Source: Citrobacter koseri (lineage in GTDB: Bacteria; Pseudomonadota; Gammaproteobacteria; Enterobacterales; Enterobacteriaceae). From it: DNA of 64,000 bases. Shown here in pieces: positions 53,224 through 64,000 of this stretch; position 1 is the first letter of the stretch, and each line of letters starts with the position of its first letter. The DNA lies in contig UAVY01000001.1 in assembly GCA_900446925.1 (NCBI GenBank), positions 1-64,000 of the forward strand, written 5' to 3'. A program made the position numbers and the translations under genes. A model generated the notes under the pieces. That model ran no database searches and was not told the origin of the DNA. It saw only the letters and a program-made list of their open reading frames with translations.

Positions 53224-53863
53224 CGTTTTTATCTCAAATAATCATTGCGCTCATAAAATATAACAAGTCCGAAAGGCTATTTTTAACCCCATCAAGGCAA
53301 AGGCAAACAAGATGAGCACGGTTAAATTGCCTGACGATGAACCCGCCGGAGCGGTGAGTCGCGCATAAATAATCAGGTAATAAAAGCATCAGCCGGGCAC
53401 GTTTTCATACCCTTTAAGCCTTTGAGAATAAAGATTCAATATTGATAAGCCCAGGTAATGGAGGGTTTTCCTGGGTTCGAACAGGCTCTGCGATACTTTA
53501 TCGCGAAAATGATACATGACGGATTCAGATGAAATCAAGGACAGAAGTCATAGAATCGCCCTGTTATCCGGTAATGCAGAATGATTTTTGAAGAAAAAAC
53601 AAACGATGAGATGATTCTTACGCGTCGATATTTCACGATCTGATCAATTTGATTATTGGGGGGCGGGATGAACATTGTCTCCACCAGCCCCTCAGGGCGC
53701 GGCATCGGGGGCTAACAGTGATTAAATTCAAAGAGTTAATAGCATACGTTCTACATTTTTCATAACACGCGGCACGAAATGCACTCGACCGCAAAGACAG
53801 CTTATGTTGTGATCGGGGTTCAATAAATCGCTAAACAAGGTATACTCCAGCGGTTTTCTTAGT
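53224..53863. other. Gene-poor 640-nt spacer between the Stealth gene and pncB
   Basis: No open frame with a recognisable product on either strand. Composition is intermediate between the AT-rich Stealth gene and pncB. The final part holds the probable pncB promoter: TTCAAT (53819-53824), 16 nt, TATACT (53841-53846). The rest may be the remnant of inserted DNA. Confidence 0.5.
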
Positions 53864-53881
53864 TGTTTATTGTACTAAACG
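53864..53881 (+). promoter_or_regulatory. pncB: NadR box of pncB
   Basis: TGTTTATTGTACTAAACG fits the NadR consensus TGTTTA-N6-TAAACA with one mismatch, 29 nt before the pncB ATG and just after the predicted promoter. NadR represses pncB when NAD is plentiful. Confidence 0.88.
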
Positions 53882-53910
53882 CTCCCGTGAGAGGATGCTA
53901 CTGCGCACCT

Positions 53911-55113
53911 ATGACACAATTCGCTTCTCCTGTTCTGCACTCGTTGCTGGATACAGACGCTTATAAGTTGCATATGCAGCAAGCCGTTTTTCACCACTAC
54001 TATGATGTGCATGTAGCGGCTGAATTTCGTTGCCGTGGTGACGACCTGCTCGGTATTTACGCCGACGCTATTCGCGAGCAGGTGAATGCAATGCAACACC
54101 TGCAACTTCAGGAGGACGAGTTCCAGTGGCTCTCCGGCCTGCCCTTCTTTAAAGCTGATTATCTCAACTGGTTACGTGACTTCCGCTATAACCCGGAACA
54201 GGTTTGCGTGACCAACGATAACGGGAAGCTAAACATCCGCTTAACCGGTCCGTGGCGCGAAGTCATCATGTGGGAAGTCCCGCTGTTGGCGGTGATCAGC
54301 GAACTGGTGCACCGTTACCGCTCGCCGGAAATGGGTGTGGCGCAGGCGCTTGATGCGCTGGAAAGTAAACTCGTCGATTTCTCTGCATTAACCGCCGATC
54401 TCGATATGTCCCGCTTCCATCTGATGGATTTCGGCACCCGTCGCCGTTTCTCTCGCGAAGTGCAGCAGGCCATCGTCAAACGCCTTCAGCAGGAACCGTG
54501 GTTTGTCGGCACCAGTAACTACGATCTCGCCCGTCGGCTGTCGCTTACGCCTATGGGCACACAGGCGCATGAATGGTTCCAGGCACATCAGCAAATCAGC
54601 CCGGATCTGGCAACCAGTCAGCGCGCAGCTCTCGCCGCCTGGCTGAATGAATACCCTAACCAGCTCGGTATCGCGCTGACGGACTGCATCACGATGGACG
54701 CTTTCTTACGCGACTTCGGCACCGAATTTGCCACGCGTTATCAGGGCTTACGCCACGATTCTGGCGATCCGGTTGAATGGGGTGAAAAAGCCATCGCCCA
54801 TTACCAGAAGCTGGGCATTGACCCGCTGAGTAAGACGCTGGTCTTCTCAGATAACCTCGATCTGAAGAAAGCGGTCGATCTCTATCGTCACTTCTCTTCA
54901 CGCGTGCAGTTGAGCTTTGGTATTGGCACCCGTCTGACCTGCGATATCCCGCAGGTGAAGCCGCTCAATATTGTCATCAAACTGGTGGAATGTAACGGCA
55001 AACCGGTCGCCAAATTGTCAGACAGCCCGGGGAAAACAATCTGTCATGACAAAGCTTTTGTGCGTGCATTACGTAAAGCTTTTGACCTTCCTCATATAAA
55101 GAAAGCCAGTTAA
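53911..55113 (+). CDS. pncB: PncB, nicotinate phosphoribosyltransferase
   Basis: 400-aa enzyme of NAD salvage, making nicotinate mononucleotide from nicotinate and PRPP with ATP. Start [20 protein letters not shown] at 53911. [18 protein letters not shown]; phosphorylated His in [30 protein letters not shown]. Frame intact, ending DLPHIKKAS. Confidence 0.97.
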   Translation: MTQFASPVLHSLLDTDAYKLHMQQAVFHHYYDVHVAAEFRCRGDDLLGIYADAIREQVNAMQHLQLQEDEFQWLSGLPFFKADYLNWLRDFRYNPEQVCVTNDNGKLNIRLTGPWREVIMWEVPLLAVISELVHRYRSPEMGVAQALDALESKLVDFSALTADLDMSRFHLMDFGTRRRFSREVQQAIVKRLQQEPWFVGTSNYDLARRLSLTPMGTQAHEWFQAHQQISPDLATSQRAALAAWLNEYPNQLGIALTDCITMDAFLRDFGTEFATRYQGLRHDSGDPVEWGEKAIAHYQKLGIDPLSKTLVFSDNLDLKKAVDLYRHFSSRVQLSFGIGTRLTCDIPQVKPLNIVIKLVECNGKPVAKLSDSPGKTICHDKAFVRALRKAFDLPHIKKAS

Positions 55114-55120
55114 TCATTGT

Positions 55121-55156
55121 TGGCCGGATAACGCGCTTGCGCCGCTATCCGGTCGA
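55121..55156. repeat. REP-like hairpin after pncB
   Basis: GCCGGATA (55123-55130) and TATCCGGT (55146-55153) around ACGCGCTTGCGCCGC. It probably also shields or ends the pncB transcript. Confidence 0.7.
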
Positions 55157-55328
55157 CAGAAAGCGCGTCTTATCGCGACTTTGCTTCCCTTTTCATGTTT
55201 ATTTCCGAAATCTTTCGTTCCAGCTGCGAATTCTGCTTGTCTGATTGCAGATGCCAGGTAACATAGGTATCCCCCCAAGCAGGGTGGACAAGTGTTTATT
55301 TTTTCCGACTATTAACAGAGAGAATATT

Positions 55329-56730
<1,402 letters not shown>

Positions 56731-56735
56731 TTTTA

Positions 56736-56762
56736 AAAGGCCAGCTTTGCTGGCCTTTTTCT
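56736..56762 (+). terminator. asnS terminator
   Basis: AAAAGGCCAGC TTT GCTGGCCTTTTT, 6 nt after the stop. Confidence 0.93.
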
Positions 56763-57116
56763 CTCTCAGAATGTCAAGTTTTATGGATAAGAAGTAAACA
56801 AATCTAAAAACAAGCCCCTCAGCTCCCCCTTCCTGTTACCTGATATTTCATTGCAACATCTCAGTACAAAAAATAATCCCTCCGATCATTGCGGATTAGT
56901 TTTTCCTCACCTGATAGCATAATTTTTAATCAATCGCACGGCATTCCAGACGTCTGAAAAAAGTTATCAATCACACCCGTGTTCAATCACATTTGCAGTA
57001 AGTGCTATGTTTAGAAAAATTAAACATAAGGAAATCATATAAATAGAAATAAAAATGGGAAATGGTGGCTGAAATTGGCCCGAAATTTGAAGTCGTTCAC
57101 AAAGCGCCAAAAATAA
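56763..57116. other. Upstream ompF region without a gene
   Basis: 354 nt of AT-rich sequence between the asnS terminator and the OmpR boxes. It may include the distal F4 OmpR site and IHF sites known for ompF, but I cannot place them with confidence. No protein or RNA gene recognised. Confidence 0.5.
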
Positions 57117-57208
57117 AACATTTAGTTACACATTTTTTCTTTTTGAAACCAATTCTTTATCTTTGTAGCACTTTCACGGTAGCGAAACGGTGGTTTGAAT
57201 GGAAAGAT
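57117..57208 (+). promoter_or_regulatory. ompF: ompF promoter with OmpR sites F1-F3
   Basis: The T-rich tract 57117-57172 (TTTAGTTACACATTTTTTCT, TTTTGAAACCAATTCTTTAT, CTTTGTAGCACTT) is nearly identical to the F1-F2-F3 OmpR boxes of E. coli ompF. The usual -10 AAAGAT lies at 57203-57208. The transcript leader of about 110 nt that follows is the target of the antisense RNA MicF. Confidence 0.82.
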
Positions 57209-57325
57209 GCTTGTCAGACACATAAAGACACCAAACTCTCATCAATAGTTCCGTAAATTTTTATTGACAGAATTTATTGGCGGCAGTGGCAGGTGTCATA
57301 TAAAAACCAATGAGGGTAATAAATA

Positions 57326-58446
57326 ATGATGAAGCGTAATATCCTGGCAGTGGTAATCCCTGCCCTGCTGGCAGCTGGCGCCGCAAACGCAGCCGAAGTG
57401 TATAACAAAGATGGCAATAAACTGGACCTCTACGGTAAAGCGGTAGGTCTGCACTACTTCTCTAAAGACAACGGCAAAAACAGCTACGGCGGTGATGGCG
57501 ACCAGACCTATGCACGTCTGGGTTTTAAAGGTGAAACCCAGATCAACGATCAACTGACCGGTTACGGCCAGTGGGGAATACCAGTTCAGCGGTAACAGAT
57601 CCGAAGGTGGTTCTGACTCTCAGAAAGGCAACAAAACCCGTCTGGCATTCGCGGGTCTGAAACTCGGCGATGCGGGTTCTCTGGACTACGGTCGTAACTA
57701 CGGTATCGTTTACGATGCACTGGGCTACACCGATATGCTGCCAGAATTTGGTGGTGACACCGCATACAGCGATAACTTCTTCGTTGGCCGTGTTGGCGGT
57801 GTGGCAACCTACCGTAACTCCAACTTCTTCGGCCTGGTTGACGGCCTGAACTTCGGTGTTCAGTATCTGGGCAAAAACCGAGCGCGCAAGCAACTACGTT
57901 GTTAACGCAGACGATTCCAGTAACTTCAGCGACGTACAGCGCTCTAACGGCGACGGCTGGGGTGCATCTCTGAGCTATGAATTCGAAGGCTTTGGTATCG
58001 TTGGTGCTTACGGTGCCGCTGACCGCACCAACGCTCAGCAAGATTCTCGCCTTGCTGGTCGTGGTAAAACCGCTGAGCAGTGGGCTACTGGTCTGAAATA
58101 CGACGCCAACAATATCTACCTGGCAGCCAACTACGGTGAAACCCGTAACGCCACGGCTATCGACGGCGGCTTCGCCAACAAAACTCAGGACATCCTGTTA
58201 GTTGCTCAGTATCAGTTCGACTTCGGTCTGCGTCCGTCCATCGCTTACACCAAGTCCAAAGCCAAAAACGTTGAAGGCGTGGGTAGCGAAGATCTGGTCA
58301 ACTACATCGAAGTTGGCGCGACTTACTACTTCAACAAAAACATGTCCACCTATGTTGACTACATCATCAACCAGATTGATTCTGACAACAAACTGGGCGT
58401 AGGCTCTGACGACACGGTTGCTGTAGGTATCGTTTACCAGTTCTAA
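57326..58446 (+). CDS. ompF: OmpF-type general porin
   Basis: 372-aa trimeric diffusion porin after removing two extra bases (G near 57580, C near 57882). Signal peptide [22 protein letters not shown], mature start [20 protein letters not shown]. 16-strand barrel, constriction loop L3 with [19 protein letters not shown], and terminal Phe (VAVGIVYQF). The outer loops, e.g. [15 protein letters not shown] and [13 protein letters not shown], differ from E. coli OmpF as usual between species. The position between asnS and aspC and the OmpR sites confirm ompF. Confidence 0.96.
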
Positions 58447-58471
58447 TCAGCAGACTCTTTGTTAAATGCCT

Positions 58472-58501
58472 AAAAAACAGGACTTCGGTCCTGTTTTTTT
58501 A
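58472..58501 (+). terminator. ompF terminator
   Basis: AAAAAACAGGAC TTCG GTCCTGTTTTTTT with a stable TTCG loop. Confidence 0.95.
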
Positions 58502-58630
58502 TGTCTGCCAGCAAAATCTGGCGTCTTAAAAAAACACTCCAGGCTTTTTGTCACTAACAGTTGGCATTTTGTAAATCTGCCGTTAACCTGATTACGGATT
58601 TCCCTTCTGTAACCACAATGGAACCTCGTC

Positions 58631-59820
58631 ATGTTTGAGAACATTACCGCCGCCCTGCCGACCCTATTCTGGGCCTGGCCGATCTGTTTCGTGTCGATGA
58701 CCGTCCCGGAAAAATTAACCTTGGTATCGGTGTCTATAAAGATGAGACAGGCAAAACGCCGGTGTTAACCAGCGTTAAAAAAGCCGAGCAGTATTTACTG
58801 GAAAATGAAACCACCAAAAACTATCTCGGTATTGATGGTATTCCAGAATTCGGCCGTTGCACGCAGGAATTACTGTTTGGCAAAGGTAGCGCGCTGATCA
58901 ATGACAAACGCGCTCGCACCGCGCAAACGCCAGGCGGTACTGGCGCGCTCCGTGTTGCCGCGGACTTCCTGGCAAAAAATACGGCGGTAAAACGCGTGTG
59001 GGTAAGTAATCCAAGCTGGCCAAACCATAAGGGCGTGTTTAATTCCGCCGGTCTGGAAGTGTGCGAATACGCTTATTACGATGCAGAAAATCACGCGCTT
59101 GATTTCGATGCCTTGCTGGCAAGCCTCAATAACGCGCAGGCTGGTGACGTCGTTCTGTTCCATGGCTGCTGCCATAACCCAACCGGTATCGATCCGACGC
59201 TGGAACAGTGGCAAACGCTGGCTCAGCTTTCTGTCGAAAAAGGCTGGCTGCCGCTGTTTGACTTCGCCTATCAGGGTTTTGCTCGCGGTCTGGAAGAAGA
59301 CGCGGAAGGTCTGCGTGCGTTCGCAGCGCTGCATAAAGAGCTGATCGTCGCCAGTTCCTACTCTAAAAACTTTGGCCTGTATAACGAGCGTGTCGGTGCC
59401 TGTACGCTGGTTGCCACAGATGCGGAAACCGTTGACCGCGCATTCAGCCAGATGAAATCCGCCATTCGCGCCAACTACTCTAACCCTCCGGCACACGGCG
59501 CATCCGTTGTAGCGACTATCCTGAGCAATGATGCCCTGCGTGCTATCTGGGAACAAGAACTGACCGATATGCGCCAGCGTATTCAGCGCATGCGTCTGTT
59601 GTTCGTCAATACGTTGCAGGAAAAAGGCGCAGATCGCGATTTCAGCTTTATCACCAAACAGAATGGCATGTTCTCATTCAGCGGCCTGACGAAAGAGCAG
59701 GTACTGCGTCTGCGTGAAGAGTTTGGCGTATATGCGGTGGCTTCTGGTCGCGTCAACGTGGCTGGAATGACGCCGGATAACATGGCTCCGCTGTGCGAAG
59801 CCATTGTCGCCGTACTGTAA
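58631..59820 (+). CDS. aspC: AspC, aspartate aminotransferase
   Basis: 396-aa PLP enzyme exchanging aspartate/2-oxoglutarate for oxaloacetate/glutamate. [20 protein letters not shown] after adding one missing C near 58658; this is one of the few deletions. [16 protein letters not shown] lysine in [16 protein letters not shown]; substrate Arg in [10 protein letters not shown]. Length equals E. coli AspC once corrected. Confidence 0.96.
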
Positions 59821-59827
59821 GTATCAT

Positions 59828-59860
59828 AGCGCCAGGTAGTGCCTGGCGCTTACCCGGCCT
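59828..59860. repeat. REP-like hairpin between aspC and gloC
   Basis: AGCGCCAGG (59828-59836) pairs with CCTGGCGCT (59842-59850), followed by TACCCGGCCTACA, the typical REP tail, between convergent genes. It may end both transcripts. Confidence 0.75.
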
Positions 59861-59893
59861 ACAGTGGTTTCCCATTGCAGACCGGACAAGAAT

Positions 59894-60542
59894 TTACCAG
59901 ACCGGCATTTTCATCTTGCAGGAACGGGTTATGCAGTCGCTCATGACCAAGCGTCGACATCGGCCCATGACCCGAAATAAACGTCACATCATCGCCCAAC
60001 GGCAATAATTTACGCTTGATCGAATCAATCAGCTGAGCGTGATCGCCACGCGGGAAATCGCTGCGCCCAACGCCGCCTTTGAAGATCACGTCACCGGAAA
60101 TCAGTAGCCGTGAAGACTCATCAAAGAAGACGATATGGCCCGGCGTATGCCCAGGACAATGCAACACCTGTAAAGTCACATTCCCTACGCTAATACGGTC
60201 TCCTTCATTCAGCCAACGGTCAGGCGTCAGCGGCTGACACTCTTCCAGACCAAACATGCGACTTTGCGCCGGTAAACCCTGTAGCCAGAACTCATCTTCT
60301 TTTTCCGGGCCGATCACTGGCACGCCATAATGCTTCGCCAGTTCCGCCGCTGCGCCAACATGATCGAGATGACCGTGCGTAAGCAGGATCTGCATCAACG
60401 TCACGCCGCTGGCGTCCACTTCCTGTTTGATGGTCTGTGCGTCACCGCCGGGATCGACCAGCGCGGCCAGACGGGTTTGCTCACACCAGATCAATGAACA
60501 GTTCTGGGAGAATGCGGTGACCGGAATAATACGATAGTTCAT
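59894..60542 (-). CDS. gloC: GloC (YcbL), type II glyoxalase, metallo-beta-lactamase fold
   Basis: 215-aa hydrolase of S-lactoylglutathione in methylglyoxal detoxification. [20 protein letters not shown]; metal motif [57 protein letters not shown]. An extra A near 59907 reads past the true stop at 59894-59896 (...QDEMPVW). The window also holds mgsA, the source of methylglyoxal. Confidence 0.94.
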
Positions 60543-60571
60543 ACTGCTCCTGTTTTCGTTAAGTCTGCGGA

Positions 60572-61124
60572 TCACCAGTGCCGTGCCGGCCCGGTGTCAA
60601 TATGCACAAAGTTACTGCGTGGGGTAGTATCCTACACCACCTGCGCGCATAGATAACGCAGCTTTGCGAAATATACTTAACGAAACGCCCTTCAATATGG
60701 AAAATCCATCGCCTGCCCTTTCGTGTGGTAGCTTTTTTTCGCCACTCCACGACTGTGCGCACGCAGTTCGTTATTGGTATCCAGTGAGCGGTAACCCGAG
60801 ATGAGCTGTACGGGCTTACGGGTGCCTAAAAGGCCTTGCAGGCGGAAGAGCTGGTCGAACAATCCTGGGTCGATGGCTTTCACTTTATTCGCGCGAAAAT
60901 CACGGAAAAAATGGTTTAGTTTTGCTAATTCATCCTGAATATAGGCTCTTCCGTCGAAAAAACTCGCTTTTAATTGACTCTCCGGTATGGAGGTTGTTCA
61001 GTGTCAAAATACGCGGACGTGGGGTGGAGAGTGTGGCAAATGCTGGCGTAGGCAAGATGGCGGCGCCGAGAGCAACGCCACCAAACGCCAGCAACTTGCG
61101 GCGATTAGCGTCAAATTTGTCCAT
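60572..61124 (-). CDS. mepK: MepK (YcbK), murein endopeptidase for 3-3 crosslinks
   Basis: 182-aa Tat-type exported peptidase of the M15/DUF882 family. The N-terminus [20 protein letters not shown] is a twin-arginine-like signal. The zinc/active region is [15 protein letters not shown] and [14 protein letters not shown]. Four extra bases (T near 60957, T near 60707, G near 60690, C near 60620) split it. MepK cleaves mDAP-mDAP bonds, the very crosslinks made by LdtD encoded 180 nt upstream on the same strand. Confidence 0.93.
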
Positions 61125-61304
61125 GATAATCAGGTCTACAGGTAAATGTTTTCGTTAATATGCACTTCTGGCGCACGAGGGGCACCTTAACTGGCAAAAA
61201 AGCCGACGTCAAGGTGGCCCATCCCCAGCAACGGCGGGGCTTGCAGCGAATCAGCCCTGCCGATGACCAATATTACGACAACAGATTTATCAGAACTTCT
61301 TCAT

Positions 61305-63167
61305 TTACCTGATTAATTGTTCTGCTTTTGACACAATTTGTGCGCTGGATCGCGCAGTCAGATCATAATTGTAAATATCTGTACGATACTGAGTGCGTCC
61401 GTCTGCTCCTACAAACGCCGTCAGGTAATACAGATTCACCGGAATATTCTGACGGATGTTGACGTACCGGGTATCACCTTGCTTCAGCGCATCCGAAATC
61501 CGCGTATCGTTCCAGCCTGCATCCTGAAGCAGCATATTTGCCAGCTCAGAGGCCTTATTTACACGCACGCAGCCGGAACTGAGCGCTCGCGTATCTTTCT
61601 GGAACAGATTGTGATTCGGCGTATCGTGCAGATAAATCGCGTCTGAACTTGGCATATTAAATTTGTAACGCCCCAGCGAGTTGTGCGCGCCCGGCGCCTG
61701 CTGGAAGCGGAACGGCAGATTCGATGGCGTAATGGTCGACCAGTCCACCTGCCACGGGTTAATCGTCTCTTTGCTGTTCCAGCCGCGCATAACGGTATAA
61801 CCGTGGCGTTCCAGATACCCCGGATCATTCCAGACTTTGGGCAGAATATCTTTTCGGGCCAGCGTTGGCGGCACATTCCAGGGCGGATTAACCACCACGT
61901 TATTAAGCGCGCTGCTCATCATTGGCGTTTTCCGATCGGGGCGGCCAACAATCACCCGGGAAGCCAACACCTGGTTGCCGTTCTGGTAATAAACCAGCGA
62001 ATAGGCCGGAATATTGACCATAATGCCCGTTGATAATTCTCCTGGCAGTAAACGCAAACGCTGAATATTCAGCGCCAGTACCCCTGCACGTTGCGCAGGC
62101 GTCACATTCAGCCATTCGCGCGTCGCCGGGCCGACAGCGCCATCCGCCCCCAGCCCTTGCCAGGTCTGAAAACGTTTCACCGCATCAACAAGCTCACGAT
62201 CATAAGCCGCACGGACTGCCGGAGCGGGTTGGCTGCGCTGAGTGGATTGCCGGGCAACAGGTTTCACGGCGGCAGGCTCCACTGCGACGGCGGAAGGGCT
62301 GACAACCACATCGGCCGCCACGTCATCCCCCGGGAGCGCTATCTTAGGCCCGCCTTCCAGCATACCGGTGCGCTGTAAAATCTCACGCAGCGCAGGCACA
62401 TCATTGCTCCACTGACCAGGACGCAACGTCGCGGTACTGGTCAACTGCGGCCAGGGACGAGCGTCGCTAACCAGCTTTTTCAGTGAATCATGCAGCGCGG
62501 CGTATTGCGGATGCTGTGGCGCAAGGCTGGCGACAAACGTCGTCAGTTGACCGTTGTCCAACGCAACCTGCCACTGGTTGATCACTGAAAGCGGCGGTGT
62601 TGCCAGCGCATAAGGTTTGTCGCTGTACAGCCAGCGCGTCCCTTTTACGGGAATATTGGCGATGAAATGGAGATAGCCCATCATGGCGTCGGATAAAACA
62701 GCATCTCGCGCCAGACCGGTGACTGACGGGTCGGTCAGCAGCGCGACCCAAGTGGTAAATTGCGGCTGGAACCCGGCGATGGCCACTTCCGCCAGTTGCT
62801 GCTGAAACGCTTTCACCGCATCGCGATTTTCCCACATTGGTTGCATATCGCGGGCGGCATACAGCAGTTCCAGTTGATTCAGATAAACCGGCGTATAACC
62901 AGAAGGAAGTTGCGATTGTAATTCAGCCCGGGCTTTCTCCGCAGAGATCCCCTCCGGCAGCGGCTGAATCCCCGCCATTACCGCTGTCGCAGGCGATTGC
63001 GCTTGCGGCTGTGACAACGCGGTAGGCTGTTCGCTGACGGTCGCAGAGCTGTCGCCAGGAATCATTTCAGGCTCATCGGCCTGCACACTGAACAGTGGAG
63101 CAAATGTTACGGCCAGGCATAAACTGATTGCCGACAGCCGACGACTACAAATTTTGTTAAGCAACAT
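61305..63167 (-). CDS. ldtD: LdtD (YcbB), L,D-transpeptidase forming 3-3 peptidoglycan crosslinks
   Basis: 620-aa periplasmic enzyme. [20 protein letters not shown] signal; long N-terminal domain; peptidoglycan-binding domain ([20 protein letters not shown]); YkuD catalytic domain with [11 protein letters not shown] and the active Cys in [10 protein letters not shown]. Linked to beta-lactam tolerance and LPS stress. The linker (residues ~300-330, [18 protein letters not shown]) is longer and more variable than in E. coli, giving five extra residues overall. Frame intact. ATG at 63167 preferred over 63191. Confidence 0.96.
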   Translation of the reverse strand: MLLNKICSRRLSAISLCLAVTFAPLFSVQADEPEMIPGDSSATVSEQPTALSQPQAQSPATAVMAGIQPLPEGISAEKARAELQSQLPSGYTPVYLNQLELLYAARDMQPMWENRDAVKAFQQQLAEVAIAGFQPQFTTWVALLTDPSVTGLARDAVLSDAMMGYLHFIANIPVKGTRWLYSDKPYALATPPLSVINQWQVALDNGQLTTFVASLAPQHPQYAALHDSLKKLVSDARPWPQLTSTATLRPGQWSNDVPALREILQRTGMLEGGPKIALPGDDVAADVVVSPSAVAVEPAAVKPVARQSTQRSQPAPAVRAAYDRELVDAVKRFQTWQGLGADGAVGPATREWLNVTPAQRAGVLALNIQRLRLLPGELSTGIMVNIPAYSLVYYQNGNQVLASRVIVGRPDRKTPMMSSALNNVVVNPPWNVPPTLARKDILPKVWNDPGYLERHGYTVMRGWNSKETINPWQVDWSTITPSNLPFRFQQAPGAHNSLGRYKFNMPSSDAIYLHDTPNHNLFQKDTRALSSGCVRVNKASELANMLLQDAGWNDTRISDALKQGDTRYVNIRQNIPVNLYYLTAFVGADGRTQYRTDIYNYDLTARSSAQIVSKAEQLIR

Positions 63168-63348
63168 CCCTTGCCCCTGTTTCTTTATCATACTTTTAAT
63201 AGCCAGGTTGCCCGCTCACATTGGGTAAAAACCTGAAAACGCCAATACCTTCTGAAGTATGACGAGCAAGCCTGCTTACTCGTCAGGCTTACCTTCAGTA
63301 TATAAACATCAAAAAGGTTTTGCCTAACCTAATGTAAAGAAGTTTAAA

Positions 63349-63376
63349 GAAAAAGCACCTGGTGTAAGGTGCTTTT
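63349..63376 (-). terminator. Second terminator between mukB and ldtD
   Basis: AAAAGCACCT GGTGTA AGGTGCTTTT, followed on the minus strand by TTTCTTT. It would isolate ldtD from mukB read-through. Confidence 0.85.
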
Positions 63377-63402
63377 CAGACTTCTATTGATCGATTTTAT
63401 GA

Positions 63403-63432
63403 TGAAAAAAGACGGCGCGAAGGCCGTCTTCA
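63403..63432 (-). terminator. mukB terminator
   Basis: AAGACGGC (63409-63416) and GCCGTCTT (63423-63430), followed on the minus strand by TTTTTTCATC, just after the mukB stop. Confidence 0.9.
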
Positions 63433-63438
63433 TCTTAC

Positions 63439-64000
63439 TTACCCGGCGGCCTGCGACGAGGCATCTTCGGTGCCAGTGCCAGGTAGCGTCTCCGGCAGTT
63501 GTGGGGCGAAGCCACGCAGTCCGACCACATGAACGTGTTCGGTATTGTGGAAAACCTTACGCACCAGCTTATAGGTAGTGCCTTTCTCAGGGCTAATGTT
63601 TTCCGGCGCCGCGATGATAAGCTGCATTTGCAGACGTTCGCACAGTTCGAACAGCGTCGCGATGGAACGCGCATCCAGACGCGCAGCCTCATCAAGGAAC
63701 AGCAGGCGGCATGGGGAGATATCTTTTCCGCGCAAGCGGCGGCCTTCGTCTTCCCAGCTTTGTACTACCATCACCAGAATGGACATCCCGGTACCAATCG
63801 CTTCACCGGTAGACAGCGCGCCGGACTCCGCACGCAGCCAGCCGTCTGAACCACGGTTGACCTCGACTTCCATCTCCAGATAGTTACGGTAATCCAGCAG
63901 CTCCTCGCCAATGGTCTGCGGCGTACGCTGCCCCATATCAATCTGCGGATTCAGGCGCTGATACAGCTTCGCCAGCGCTTCAGAGAAGGTCAGGCGGTTG
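63439..64000 (-). CDS. mukB: MukB, chromosome-partition SMC-like protein (C-terminal part, 5' end outside window)
   Basis: The last ~187 residues of MukB, the SMC-like subunit of the MukBEF condensin. Visible ABC head elements are the C-loop [15 protein letters not shown], Walker [15 protein letters not shown] and the C-terminal [20 protein letters not shown]. The tail [11 protein letters not shown] differs slightly in length from the E. coli sequence I recall. The frame is intact over the visible part and open to the right edge. Confidence 0.97.
   Translation of the reverse strand, partial: NRLTFSEALAKLYQRLNPQIDMGQRTPQTIGEELLDYRNYLEMEVEVNRGSDGWLRAESGALSTGEAIGTGMSILVMVVQSWEDEGRRLRGKDISPCRLLFLDEAARLDARSIATLFELCERLQMQLIIAAPENISPEKGTTYKLVRKVFHNTEHVHVVGLRGFAPQLPETLPGTGTEDASSQAAG

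Noticed and set aside
59859..59893. C-terminal extension of GloC (...[11 protein letters not shown], CxxC-like)
   Set aside because: It results from an extra A near 59907. Without it the protein ends DEMPVW at the 215-residue family length.

Overview
The window is chromosomal DNA from a member of the Enterobacteriaceae. Gene content, order and protein sequence resemble the E. coli/Salmonella 21-25 min region (mukB to serT). The closest fit is a Citrobacter-like relative of Salmonella: OmpA and OmpF are enterobacterial but match neither my recollection of E. coli nor of Salmonella residue by residue, and both the ssu sulfonate operon and the pgt phosphoglycerate genes are present. The genus is inferred; no 16S or other marker lies in the window.

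Layout. (1) 1-6.7 kb, accessory: a sulfonate-type gene island. On the minus strand are a Ldh2-type dehydrogenase, a D-cysteine desulfhydrase/L-cysteate sulfo-lyase-like PLP enzyme, an Asp/Glu-type racemase and a TauA-like binding protein that runs off the left edge. Divergent from them is a complete TauABC-type importer. (2) 6.7-11.3 kb, accessory: a YrbL-like kinase-fold protein with an OafA-type acyltransferase, then a DUF2946 protein with a Met/His-rich TonB copper receptor. (3) 11.3-17.7 kb: pgtA-pgtB-pgtC and divergent pgtP (phosphoglycerate sensing and uptake), ending at tRNA-Ser serT. (4) 17.8-34.9 kb, core: yccA, tusE, acyP, rlmI, hspQ, yccU, yccT, mgsA, helD, yccFS, sxy, sulA, ompA, matP, lonH, fabA, rmf. 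(5) 34.3-44.8 kb, core: pqiABC, uup, rlmKL, ycbX, zapC, pyrD. (6) 45-52 kb: ssuEADCB (alkanesulfonate desulfonation) and pepN. (7) 52.2-53.9 kb: an isolated AT-rich Stealth-family sugar-phosphate transferase gene and a long gene-poor spacer. (8) 53.9-64 kb, core: pncB, asnS, ompF, aspC, gloC, mepK, ldtD and the 3' end of mukB.

A strong technical feature runs through the whole window. Roughly half of the genes, including essential ones (fabA, asnS, lonH's neighbours, the uup/rlmKL/pqi block), carry single-base frameshifts. Nearly all are one extra base in or next to a short homopolymer; a few are one base missing. Undoing them restores proteins of exactly the usual family length, so I treat these genes as intact and the indels as sequencing error rather than decay. 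Coordinates are for the whole reconstructed genes.

The best candidate for a little-described system is the left-edge island. An importer of TauABC type, a second TauA-like binding protein, a racemase, a CuyA-like lyase and a sulfolactate/malate-type dehydrogenase together would make a plausible route for C3 sulfonates such as cysteate or sulfolactate. That substrate is an inference from families and context.
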